Source: Limanda limanda
Lineage: Eukaryota; Chordata; Actinopteri; Pleuronectiformes; Pleuronectidae
DNA length: 64,000 nt
Assembly: GCF_963576545.1 (NCBI RefSeq)
Contig: NC_083638.1
Location: 4,306,659 to 4,370,658 of the forward strand
Reading direction: 5' to 3'
Shown here in pieces: positions 1-10,791 of the stretch (positions are counted from its first letter, which is position 1; the number at the start of each line of letters is the position of its first letter). The notes below the pieces were generated by a model. It worked only from the letters and a program-made list of their open reading frames with translations, ran no database searches and was not told the DNA's origin. Made by a program: the position numbers and the translations under genes.

Positions 1-2960
1 TGCAGAAATGCAGGAAATCATTCCAATAGTGCGTCAAAGAAATGAGACGCTGAAAAACAATGCAAAGACACATTCTGCTTCGTCCAGAGAGAACCAATGT
101 GTGTGTGTGTCTGGACGGGTCCTCACAGGGACTCGAACCTCCGGCCTGTTCACTCGCACATGTACAACACTTGCTCTTATGCCTGACTGAGACACATTAG
201 ACTATGGAATTCAACATCAAGTGCCGGCCCATTAACCATTTGCCATTTCCTCAAATATTTTCCATCACGGCTCGTTTTCTCCTTCGAGCAGCGCGGGTCG
301 CCGACGAGAGCACAACTCACTCAGAACTCTTTCATGTCAGGATTTCTTTTTTAAACACGTTTTTGGCCCAATGCCAGAATGTTAACACTGTTATTAAAAC
401 CATGTCCCCAAGAATTTACAGAGTTCATAGACAATTTGCCGTAGTAAATACATTTGGACAGAAATGTTTAAGTTTTCTATTAAGTTAATGAAGGATTGTT
501 GTTACAAGACATAAAATGTTGATATCAAATACATTAGTGAAATGTTCATTGAACCTTTTTCATTTTTTTACCCCCCAAATATCCAACTTAAATACAGCAT
601 CTGCTCATTTTGACTACAATGTTTATTTAGTCACTGTATTCTAACAGTAACTTCTTCTCCACACACATTCATTTACAATATTTACAATCTCCAATTAAGG
701 CCTATGTACTCAACAATGTGAAAGCCAATGAACAACATGACTCAAGGCCTGTGTAGGAGATAAGAAAGTTCCTCTTAAAATCACCACTTCTTAGAGAACT
801 GATTAATACTTAGAAATTAATTAGCAACTTCATTGACTAAATAAATCATCGGAACAATAGTTATCTTATCATATCATCATTTCATGCACTTTTAACAACG
901 TTTGTGTATTCGTGTCGTGTTACTTTATGAAATAAAAAAACCACATGGTTCTTTTAGTGTTAATTAATTAACAGGACTTGTGGTCGATACGGAAAAAACT
1001 GCTGTAACTTAAATCAGGAAATAAAACTTGATTATCTTAAAATTATTTTAAACCTGTAGAGAAGTGAGGAGGCAGATAGAAGCTTAATGAGGCTTTAATG
1101 TTGAAGTTCTGTCAGTGCAGGTCCATGTCAGAAAGATGGTTTCTGTGACTGTAGCTTTTAGCTCAACATGTAGACTTCTAAAATACTTCTCCTCCAAGAT
1201 CATAACGTGTGTAGAGCAGCAGATTATTGACGGAGCAGGGAGTGAAATCTGATATCGTCATCCAACATAAAATGCAGAAATGAAAGAAAAATGCAGAGGG
1301 ACATATTGATTTTGTTTCTAGGATCCAAAGTTTGTTCAAATTGCAATATCTCCAAGTTCATGTATTTCACAAAGTGTTACACATCCATAGAAATACTGAT
1401 CATGAAGTAAAAGTTGTCTTTTATAGTTGCAAATAGCAGTAATGTTTTTTACTAGCTTTGCCCTTTGCTCTTCATCTTTATTCTTGTCTTACTCAAGCCC
1501 ACTTTTACTGATTCACTTCCTCAGTGTCAGTTTTACTTCTGTTCTCGTGGATGATCTAAATATTCCTAGTTGTCTAAAAAAATTCCCTCAGTTTAGCCTC
1601 AACTGTTTACTCACTCCTTTGCTCCTTTTCTTTCTCTCTTCCTCCCTCTCGCTGTTATTTGCTCCCTCTCTCTTTCAGCCCATGTTGTCAGCCCATCACA
1701 ATTTAAAATAAGGTTTAAATTACAGGACTGGCTGTGGCTTTCCGTTGTTCCCTCAGAGTTTTTGCCAGCTCGCAATTTGGCTTTTAATGGAATGCTGCCA
1801 TGCTGCTGAACCTAAAGATTCTTTGCAGATGTCGACAGGCTCTGAGTCTCTGAAATGAAGGAAACTGTCGCCCGTGCTTGGGAGCTCGCAGAATTAGGAC
1901 TAAGGTTTATTTGAGGAAAGCAACATTTCAAGGCGTTTTTTGGGGCGATGTAGCTGCTGTTGTCATAGTGAGAACAAGCGTGTGATTGTGAGCTGAGAAT
2001 GATATTGGAAACCACATTGACAGTAAAACACATCCAGTGCTTAAGCTTCAGTCTCTGAGTTTGATGAGAAATATAAGGACGTAAATGTTTATAGTGCTTT
2101 TTTTTGTTCATGTTTGAAATGTATAGATTCTTTACATGAAAATAAATACATTTTCAATAAAGCTGATACATTTTTTTATAGAATCTTTTGTTAAATGCTA
2201 ATCTAGACGCTTTTAGAAACAGTAATTTTTCACATTCATGTTAGCATTAATGTTCCGGATGACTTGGAGATAGACACAAGACTCACTATCTAGGTTTACA
2301 GTGAAATTATTGTCCGAGTAGTTTGAGTTATTGCACTTAAATCACTTGATTTTATTTCAATGATGAGCCATTTGTTGCCGTGACTAAACTCCTGTCCGTG
2401 GTTCCTGCTTGTCCTTGAATGGCTGCAGACATGGGCTCGCTTGTATTCATGCTGGACTAGGGGGTATGCATACTCAGACACATTCCATAGATAATATAGA
2501 GTAATGATTACTTCTGGACAGCAAGAAGAAGCGCTCTTTTGTTTGTTGTATTTGGCTGAACATCTCTATACGCTCGCTCCATGTGCCGTTGGCATGTTGA
2601 GGTCAGTTCAGACCTTCACTCAGGTCACACGGATCCTTGAGAACTTAGGCAGAGGATGATGCTCATGTCACATGGAATAAGGCAAACACACAAACCATAC
2701 ATTTTGCGACGACTGTTTATGTTAAAATTACATAAATGTAAGTTTTAACTATTGCTACTTAGCCGATGTGAGCATGAGAAGATTTACTTACCAATATATT
2801 ACAAACGTTCCAAGTTTCAGCATCAAATTTATTTCCGTTATCCTCCAAAGGTCCAGCTGCGGAAAACAACACCAACTCAAACACTTGCATTTCTGTAATT
2901 TCTGTCACTTATCTGCTTGTACGATTAGCATGCTAACCAGCTAGCCCCAGACCAGCCTCC
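1..2960. other. Non-coding, probable last intron of smad6
   Basis: I see no gene here. The short open frames show no family resemblance and the base composition is AT-rich and mixed. Because the smad6 MH2 exon at 13731 opens with a splice acceptor, and the vertebrate gene has a long last intron, this stretch is inferred to be intronic. The earlier smad6 exons (MH1 and linker) were looked for and not found. Confidence 0.5.
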
Positions 2961-2975
2961 CAATGTAATCACTGA

Positions 2976-3260
2976 CTAATCACTGCTTTCAGTCATGCAC
3001 AACTCCAGACTTTCTCCTGAAATTCCCTGAATGGGTTGCTCGACGTTCTGCAGAGTTTCTGATACCAGCTCACTAAAAACCCTGGAGAATGTCTGATTGA
3101 GCCCATGTGAGAGGACAGTAGGATTATTTCTGCAGAATTCACCGTGTTGATGATGATTGTGACACGGATGCAAAACTGGACCCAGAAAATCTACGATTGC
3201 GTTCTTCATATGTGGAAGACAACTTGTGGAAGAGAAAATCCGGAATCAATTGTGAGAACA
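2976..3260 (-). repeat. Possible diverged dispersed-repeat copy
   Basis: Read on the minus strand, this segment has gagaaagtctggagtt-type wording that recalls the repeat copies near 25.3, 36.1 and 52.1 kb. The small open frame inside it is not thought to be a gene. Similarity to the other copies is weak and only in patches. Confidence 0.25.
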
Positions 3261-4795
3261 TTCGCCGGAGTTAATGCGTGAAAACGGCTTCTGATAGTTT
3301 AAGAGTCAAAGCAGTTTCGAGTCGGCCCGAGGTGATCTAGACGTAGATCACCTCGGAGCGAATTGATAAATGGAAATTGTTGTAAATGGTAAATGTGCTC
3401 ATTCAAAATGTGTTTGCACATTCTACTTATTCCCAGTCACCCAGTTCTTGTGTCCCACTGTGTGAGTAATGTATAGGGATTGTGCATTGTGTAGCCAGCC
3501 GACATATTTCTTTATCAGTGCGTCTACACTTGAGATTCACATAATTCCCCCCAAATTAGATTTTAGGATGGAATTTCATAATTTCTTCGCTGTGGAACAA
3601 ATTAATCTATTCCAGCAATAAACATGTTTAATTGTGTTGTGAGGGGTGAAGGCCGTATAGTCGAATCATGTGAGGCTCAATGAGAGACTTGTCAACTTGA
3701 CCCCTGTTACTGGCTGAGCGAGGGGAGGAAGTGTCGAGGAAAAGGGCCTGTCCAGGAATGTGTTGGGAGGGGAGACTTGTTAACTACTGAGCTCGGCTTC
3801 TCTGTGTCTGCTTTTGTCTTCCTATTCACATTCAAATCATAATTCTCTTCAGTCACTTGTGCAAAACTCAAGGCCAGTTATTCTGAAAGACACAATAAAT
3901 CCATATTTCTCCACGAAGCTGTGAAATATCTTCGTCAAACCCCAGCGTTTCTCTCTGTGGCAGCGTCACGATACCTGTACTTGTGTCTCTGGGGGAATCT
4001 GTGAGTACAAACACGGCTTTGTGCTTTTCTGTACCTCTTGAAAAATGTGACCACATGTATGTGGGCCTGCACCACATGAACCGTGATTGAGCCGCTGGAA
4101 AAAATAGCACTAATGTTCTCCTTATCAAACTGCGCTCGATAGTTTATCTCGTCCTAATCTAGAAAAACTATTTCCAGTGCAAACTTTTAACTTTGATGTG
4201 ATTGTTTTCACCGCTCGCCGTCACAAATTAAGTACAGTAGGAAAGATTAGTTACATGAGGCGGAGACGGAAACTCAGCAATCGATCGCACAATCTGCGTG
4301 AACACTGTTGCTACAACAGTGAGGTTGAGAGAGAAACTCTATAAATCAGCTCATACTGTCGCCGCTGTGACACCTTAATGTCCTGTAAAAGTTTAACTTA
4401 GGCTTCAGTCCAAACCTCATCCTGTAAAGTTTGTTAAGTTGAGCTAAAATCAGTTGAAAATGTTGCCCTGAAACTAAACCTACTAAGGAAATCAAAATCA
4501 GCATCATGGAGTTTAAAGTTCGAGACCACCCACAGTAACACAATCACAATCAGCCTGCACCAATCAGTCAGCGCACTCGGATTTACTCACATGTTGGATT
4601 GGAACATTTAAAAATATGTTTTTCTTCTAATCTATTATTCATATTTCTTAATAACTTAATTTATGTGTGTTAACCACTTAATTACCCTTTATCTATTCAT
4701 CTTTTGTAGGAACAAATGTAGAATCTCCGCAAATATGCCAATAGTGTTTATTTTCACTCACAAAATAAAAGCACAATGGAACATAATCTATTTAG
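3261..4795. other. Non-coding, no feature recognised
   Basis: Mixed-composition probable intron of smad6 with no gene, tandem repeat or element that I can support. Confidence 0.5.
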
Positions 4796-4803
4796 GTTAT
4801 AAT

Positions 4804-5783
4804 TAGGGCTGTAACGATTCTCAAACCAAAGCCAAAATCGCGGTCCAGTCGTCCACGGTTTCGGTTTCGGTTTGCGATACGCGAAGATGGAACCGTAACT
4901 TGTCTCCCTGCACAAACCCACTTGTGCCACAGTCAAATCAATCAATCAATCAAATTTTGTTTGTATAGCTCACATTCACAAATAACAATTCGTCTCATAG
5001 GGCTTTAACATGGTGTGACATCCTCTGTCCTTAACCCTCAACAAGAGTAAGGAAAAACTACTAAAAACCCTTTTAACAGGTAAAAATATGTAGAAACCTC
5101 AGAGACACATGTGAGGATCTGTCTCCCAGGACGGACACAAGTGCAACAGATGTCAAGTGTAAGAAAACATCATCGGGATTAAAGTTTTTAGCAGCATCGA
5201 TGAGGGGAAACATTTTTGAAGGATAACTTCAATACTATATGTCAAGCAGTCCTGCTGCATCATAGTCTCTGGTCAGCAGCAAGATCACGATCCAGCATCA
5301 GGACCAGATCCACTATAGTCCACAGTCATTGTCCACTGCCGCTAGTTAGGATCCGTCATCAGCCGCTGCAGCAGCAGTTGCTTCCAGAGCAATGAGTTTG
5401 GAGTTCGGATAGAGTCCTTCACCTTTACGAAAGTGTGTTGTTGGCGCTCGGGAGATGACAGGAGGAAATCATCCGATGAATAGTTTAATCCCTGTTGAGT
5501 TTCCCTGGAGGTGTCGGCCGGTTTTTGCCCGATTTGACCATCGATGGTACCGTGAACATATTGTATATCGGAACGCTGTTGTTACTGGAGACACCTGTTA
5601 CTGGTTATTCTTCTTTACATAGTTTTATGTGAAGTCAAGTCCAACATGTTCTTTACTGTTCTGCTCTTTATGCCCCAAATGTTTTTTTTTTAATAAAAGC
5701 CATAAATTTCCCCCCAACTAAGCTGTGGCTCAAAAACCGAGGTCCGAACCCAACCATGGATTCAGAGCATCGTTACAGCTCTT
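4804..5783. mobile_element. Non-autonomous hAT-like DNA transposon with nested insertion
   Basis: The ends are imperfect inverted repeats: tagggctgtaacgat on the left and atcgttacagctctt on the right. Both are flanked by the identical 8-bp direct repeat gttataat (4796-4803 and 5784-5791). An 8-bp target-site duplication is the signature of hAT elements, and related agggctgtaacgat-type ends are common in teleost genomes. There is no transposase frame, so the element is non-autonomous. Its centre is interrupted by another repeat starting near 4934. Confidence 0.75.
4934..5400. repeat. Dispersed teleost repeat nested in hAT-like element
   Basis: It begins with a short tandem run of (aatc) units and continues with wording (gggctttaacatggtgtgac, cctctgtccttaaccctcaa) that I recognise from a very abundant teleost interspersed repeat. 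The class is uncertain. The right boundary is a guess because the sequence decays gradually. It must be younger than the surrounding hAT-like element, which it interrupts. Confidence 0.5.
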
Positions 5784-5791
5784 GTTATAAT

Positions 5792-6435
5792 CTCTACATC
5801 GTTAGTTTTTATTATGAAAGTGACAACATCGGTCTCCAGCAACTGTTTCACAAGAGTTTGGAGAATTTGTTCGGCTTTAACCTTGAAACCTGAGTGAAAA
5901 CATTTTTAAAAGTTTGGATTTCCAGTGTTTTATGTCCTCAATTACAACATTATTACTATTACTACCGTGTTGGCTGATGATTTGAGACATGACAGCAGAG
6001 TCGTGCAGGATGCAATGATGTATGCAAAACCTGAGACATTCCTTGGCTTGAGTCGTCTGGCTCTTTGAAGTCGCAGCAGAAATGCAGGAAACCGGTCACT
6101 TTCTCTCTTCCTCTCGGAGCGGCTTTCTGAGCTGCCTCCGAGCTCGTCTTCCTCGGAATTTTACAAGGGCACACAGTAACTTTCCTGTGGCTCGGTTTGC
6201 CACGCAGGTTGAAGGAATGTGGCCGGCTGATTGTATGAAATAATGGATTTGTGTTATTAAACAAGAAGCAGAGAACGTTGTGTAGTTGCACTGCTACCGC
6301 TACGTCCATGCTCATACGTTATATTATATTATATATTATTTATTATAATGATAAAGCACTGTGATTGGTGTGTGGATACCTTTTGATTGACAGCTAGCGC
6401 GGTCCAATGGGTGCAGGTCTCAGGTGTACATGGGC
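5792..6435. other. Non-coding, no feature recognised
   Basis: Probable smad6 intron. The 117-codon minus-strand open frame at 5962-6315 has no recognisable domain, signal or repeated homologue in the window and is not called as a gene. Confidence 0.45.
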
Positions 6436-6443
6436 GTGCAGTG

Positions 6444-6891
6444 CATAGACATATATAAAGACTAGATGTCTCGTCTGCGTTGCCGGCCAACGTAGCCGGA
6501 CGTCACCACATGGCGGCCATCTTGCTAGGGGGCAGCTCGCTCACCCATAACATTGTATTGGTAAATAACCATAACTTACTCAATTTTCAACCGATTTTGA
6601 AATGGTCTGGTTTGTTATAGAGGTGAGAGATGTTATGACACTGCATAAATTATTACATTTTTTTTAGAAAATAACATAATTATTCATAAGTATGGAGTGT
6701 CATATCTACATCTCTGACGTTTATAACAAACCAGACCGTTTCAAAATCGGTTGAAAATTGAGCAAGTTATGGTTATTTACCACTACCAACACAATGTTAT
6801 GGGTGAGCGAGCTGCCCCCTAGCAAGATGGCCGCCATGTGGTGACGTCCGGCTCCGTCGAACGAGACATCTAGTCTTTATATATGTCTATG
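6444..6891. mobile_element. Hairpin MITE with 8-bp target-site duplication
   Basis: This 448-bp element is almost entirely an inverted repeat: each arm is roughly 200 bp and the centre lies near 6667. It starts catagacatatataaagac and ends with the reverse complement. Perfect 8-bp direct repeats gtgcagtg flank it (6436-6443 and 6892-6899), which fits hAT-type transposition. No coding capacity. The small open frame beginning at its right end (6883) is a shadow of the junction. Confidence 0.85.
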
Positions 6892-7233
6892 GTGCAGTGT
6901 CATCAAGCTCTCACGCAGCCCCACCCCACGTCTCCAAATATGGTTACTTGCGGTTTCCAAAAGCCAAGATGGCCCCGGACAAACCTAAAGACTTCAAACC
7001 AAAAGTTCACAAACAGGTTTAAGTCACGGTGGGTTGACACTTGGGCAAGAAGTGTATTTTTTATGAAAGAAAGTTTCTAAGGCGTCTGGAAAGTTGGTGA
7101 ATCTCGTTCCAAAGGCACAAACCCGTGTAAACGCCTCGATGGGGAAACTCCTCTCCTGACCAATCACGTAGCTTGACTCAGTCGGTGGCAGACATTTGCT
7201 TCTGTTGCAGTCCAGCCAAAACGAGGATGAAGG

Positions 7234-8010
7234 AAGAAGTGTGTGTGTGTGTGTGTTTGAGCGTGTACGTGTGTGAGTGAGAGTTTACATGTTTGTGAGC
7301 GAGAGCCCCGGTGTGTAAAGGCCGTGTCTGGCGATAACACAGCCCTCTGATGGCGGAGATAGTCAAGACGCCAGCTTAAATGTGGCTTGCAGGATTGAAG
7401 TTTCCCTGTAATGATAGTTGTCTCAAACAACACTGAACCTTCCATTTGCCAGCGGGGGAGGGAGGGAGGGAGGGAGGGGAGGGAGAGGGAGAGGGGGGGT
7501 TCTTTTTTATTCCCTCATTTTGTTTTATTTCTACTTTTTTTTGGAGCTTTGGGAGGAAATTTGAGGAAGTTGAATCAAAACAAAGCATCTTAGCAGCGAC
7601 CGACAATGGTCAGTAGCTGAATTCTATCCTCCCTTCTCGTCCCTCTGCTCCGTCCCCCCCCACTCCCGACACTCCTCCGTCCACTCTCTCCCCATCCCAC
7701 CCGCTTCTCTCAGCACAGTGGAAGAGTCTAATAACTGGAGGGGAATCTAATCCTTGGCACTGGATGAAAGACGAGGGTCTCCCTCCCTCCCTCTCTTTCT
7801 CACAGTCTCTTTCTCTCCCTTCATTTTTTCCATGGATGCTGGTTATGCTTGGCAGGTTCTCTCCCTCTCCCTCTCGCTCTCGCTCTCTCCCCCTCTCATT
7901 TCCCGCTCCAACCTTCACTCTCTTTTTCTCTCTCTCTCTCTCTCTCCCTCTCTCTCTTTTACTCTCTACTTTTCCTTTCTTCCTCTGTGCAGGTTCAGGT
8001 TAGCAGGAGG
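7234..8010. repeat. Low-complexity cluster: TG, GGGA and TC tracts
   Basis: The region holds a short (TG)n run near 7238-7256, a purine tract of (GGGA)/(GGAG) units at about 7453-7498, and a long pyrimidine-rich stretch with (TC)n runs at 7780-7990. Overlapping open frames on both strands here (Ser/Leu-rich on plus, Glu/Arg-rich on minus) are artefacts of the simple repeats. Confidence 0.8.
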
Positions 8011-8599
8011 AAGTCTGCACCGCTCTACCTGGGCAGGGAGGAATAATTAGTTTGAGAAGTTTGCATTTTGCTTTTCAAACTGAGAATGTTTGATGAGAAC
8101 ATATGAAGCTACAAACAGTCGTCTGATACCTTAAAATCCACGTTCCAGCATCTGCAGAGATAACTGATGATCATCTTGTACCTTGTGTGTTATTTCATAC
8201 AAAGAAAGTGTAAGAAAAGACAAGTTAAACGCACAGAGGCGCTCTTCAAATTGTTGTTTCTGCACTTTGGTTAAACGCACAACATTCAACTTCAGAAGAG
8301 GTGGCAGCTAGGTTTTGTTATCTTTGCACAGATCCACGTTAGCTGTTTTACATACGTTCTCATTTTAAAACTGTGTTGTAATGATACCAGCTCCAAATCT
8401 GTAATAATACGCCTCCATAGTTAGGGCTATGGTCAAATATACAAAAAATGGTGAACCTTCACATCCGATCTGTGCGAGAAAAGACCCAAATAAATATGTT
8501 GAGGCAAATCGTAGCGTGGATACGTGTGGAGCTAAACTTTGGTGAACTTTGACCTGCCATATTTGCTTATTTGTCTCAATGCCCTAACAACTGAAGAAG

Positions 8600-8960
8600 C
8601 AAATCACGTGACTATTCACGTACACCGGCCTTCTGCGTCTACACAAGAGGCAGATTGTCTTCTCTCCAGTTGGTTGCTTGGTTACAGAAAATACTTCGAA
8701 TGAGGAGCAACGATGGTGAAAAGGTAGAGGAGGGATTTCTCTTTTTGGACGGACGACAAGGTGGAACTGTTACTGACAGTAAATGTCACCAACACTTTGA
8801 ATAGTTTGACTAATACGAACCAATAAGGAAGCAAATGCTGGTGACCGCCTCATGATTTGACCGTTTGTACTATAATGCAGCCCCACAGTATTTTATTTTT
8901 TTAAATGGAGCCAGTAGTGTTTTCAAACTTTACCTTTTAAGGTGCTGGAAAACTGATGCT
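8600..8960 (+). repeat. Dispersed repeat with decayed SANT/Myb-like coding trace
   Basis: This segment is diverged from but recognisably similar to 12850-13230: both share ggatttct-ctttt, aggtggaac(t/a)gtta and (g)cag(c/t)agcgttttcaaact-type blocks in the same order. Here one frame reads W-T-D-D-K-V-E-L-L-L near 8748, a motif typical of the Myb/SANT-like proteins linked to fish DNA transposons, but the frame is broken. The boundaries are approximate. Confidence 0.45.
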
Positions 8961-9511
8961 TTTTAATTGGATTTAATTTAGATTTAGCCTCAGACAGACA
9001 CAAGACTGATCTCTGCTCTTTTAAATATACATATTCAGCTGTAACAGGGAGACAAATCAAAGAGGAGGAAAAAGGAAAGATGAGTTGTGTTGTCTTGGTT
9101 TAAAGTCCGAACTGTCTGTGGAGAGCCGGAAGAAAACTGAATGTCCGACCCCTGAACTTTGATTATTTATTTATCTGTTTTCTGTTCCTCCTGTTTTTCC
9201 ACCTGGATAACAACACAACAGCGTGGTGTTTAAAGTGTGTGCATTAGGATGAGATTGGCACTAAAAGACAGTGATTTTGAAACGAAATAACAAAGACTAC
9301 TTATCTAATTGGTAAACAGGACTGTTAAATGGTGGTCGGCTTAAATGCTTGCAGGACGCTGTAATTGCTGCCAGCCTCCGTACAGATGCACGTTCACACA
9401 CAGTTTCTCTCCCGACTTCCTTCTCTCGAACGTAAACATGCTGATAACCTCCAGTTTGAACCCGTCTATACAAATTCCATTGAAGAAGTGGGTTGCTCAC
9501 CCGCTCTTTCC

Positions 9512-9552
9512 TCCTTCCTCCTTCCTCCTCCTCCTCCTCCTCCTCCTCCTCT
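9512..9552. repeat. (TCC)n trinucleotide microsatellite
   Basis: A nearly uninterrupted tcc/ctc run produces spurious poly-Ser, poly-Pro, poly-Leu and poly-Glu frames on both strands. No gene is called. Confidence 0.9.
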
Positions 9553-10015
9553 TCTCTTGTCATCCTCACACAAAATCATTATACCTTGAGTTGGATGATG
9601 GCCAGGCTGAGCATGATGACACTAAGGTCTGTGCCAGAAACATCAAGTGTGACATGCGGTTCCACTCGGGCCGTCAAACACAGGCCGGAAATCAAGAGTG
9701 AGTGTTTCTCACTGTAGTAGGAAGAAAGAAAAATCAACTACAACACTGTGGTGCTGATGCTGAATATGAAATTGAAGATTTTAACATTTTAAGAGTCTGA
9801 ATTCACTCTGAAAAAGAGGTTTAAAAACAAAAAGTGTTTAAAACAAAAGCAGAAATTGAATTGAGCGGAACCGGAATAACTCAGATTGAACAAAAGAGTA
9901 AATATCACAGCACAGTTACAGTCCAAGATGTGAATTTCTTGTTCCAAATTAAAGTTTTCTGGGACTTTTTTCCAGATAAGTGGTGCATTAAAACTCCCCA
10001 TCATTTTACTTTGCT

Positions 10016-10024
10016 CTCCCTCTC

Positions 10025-10070
<46 letters not shown>

Positions 10071-10072
10071 CG
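10016..10072. repeat. (TC)n dinucleotide microsatellite
   Basis: A pyrimidine tract dominated by tc repeats, followed by ordinary sequence. Confidence 0.9.
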
Positions 10073-10346
10073 TCTCTCTGTTTGCATTATACATTGTGCG
10101 CTCTATGAATTATTCTTAAAACGTCATAAACTCAAAAGCCAGGGTTTGATACTTTATCCTTACGCGGCATCATTCATTACCCGAGAAATTAAAGTGCACC
10201 GTGTCTTAAAAAACAACCCAAAAAGTCCCGGTTTGTTTTATGTCTTCTTTGGGAATTAATCTGATCATGAGCTCATAAAGTCTCCCTGTGTTTCCCCCAG
10301 ACATGTTTGTGTTGCCTTATTACAGGGAAGAGCACAGCTTGTTAAA

Positions 10347-10350
10347 GTGT

Positions 10351-10383
<33 letters not shown>

Positions 10384-10384
10384 C

Positions 10385-10438
<54 letters not shown>
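10347..10438. repeat. Compound (TG)n-(GA)n microsatellite
   Basis: An alternating TG run (about 10349-10382) passes through gcag directly into an uninterrupted (GA)n run of roughly 50 bp (about 10386-10438). The first half has Z-DNA-forming character and the second is a homopurine mirror repeat. The open frames of S-L and H-T repeats here are artefacts. Confidence 0.95.
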
Positions 10439-10441
<3 letters not shown>

Positions 10442-10553
10442 TGCTAGCTGAGCAGCCAGCTCTCTTATTGGAGAGCTGTAAAAACTCCAGACCGCAGGAG
10501 TTGCCAGCCTGGAATTCACTAATGACACACGTGGGCCTCAGATGAGAAGTGCA

Positions 10554-10556
<3 letters not shown>

Positions 10557-10599
<43 letters not shown>

Positions 10600-10600
10600 T
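10557..10600. repeat. (TG)n dinucleotide microsatellite
   Basis: About 20 TG units, lying only 120 bp from the compound TG/GA repeat. Confidence 0.95.
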
Positions 10601-10716
10601 GTGTTATAGCCATACTGTTTGGATCTGAAGGCCCAATTTGTGTGTGTGTACGTGTGCATTTGTGGGGCCCTATCTCATCATCTACTGTGTGTGTGTGACT
10701 GCTTGTCTCCTCCTAC

Positions 10717-10727
10717 ATGTCCTCCCC

Positions 10728-10762
<35 letters not shown>

Positions 10763-10791
10763 CTCCTCCTCCTCCTCCTCTTCCTCCTCAC
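10717..10791. repeat. (TCC)n trinucleotide microsatellite
   Basis: A run of tcc units with ttcc interruptions. It explains the poly-Ser and poly-Leu frames of this stretch. Confidence 0.9.

Noticed and set aside
115..190. tRNA-like T-loop (gggactcgaacct) at the left edge, read on the minus strand
   Set aside because: The bases flanking the loop do not pair into a T-arm stem, and no acceptor, D or anticodon arm can be drawn.
2976..3209. 77-codon minus-strand open frame
   Set aside because: It lies within a sequence resembling a dispersed repeat family and shows no protein domain.
5962..6315. 117-codon minus-strand open frame
   Set aside because: No domain, no conserved neighbour and ordinary composition; a chance frame is more likely.
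9297..9717. Open frames with poly-Glu, poly-Ser, poly-Leu or poly-Pro
   Set aside because: All are translations of the (TCC)n microsatellite at 9512-9552 in different phases.
10265..10613. Open frames made of S-L and H-T repeats
   Set aside because: Translations of TG and GA microsatellites; no unique protein sequence of meaningful length.
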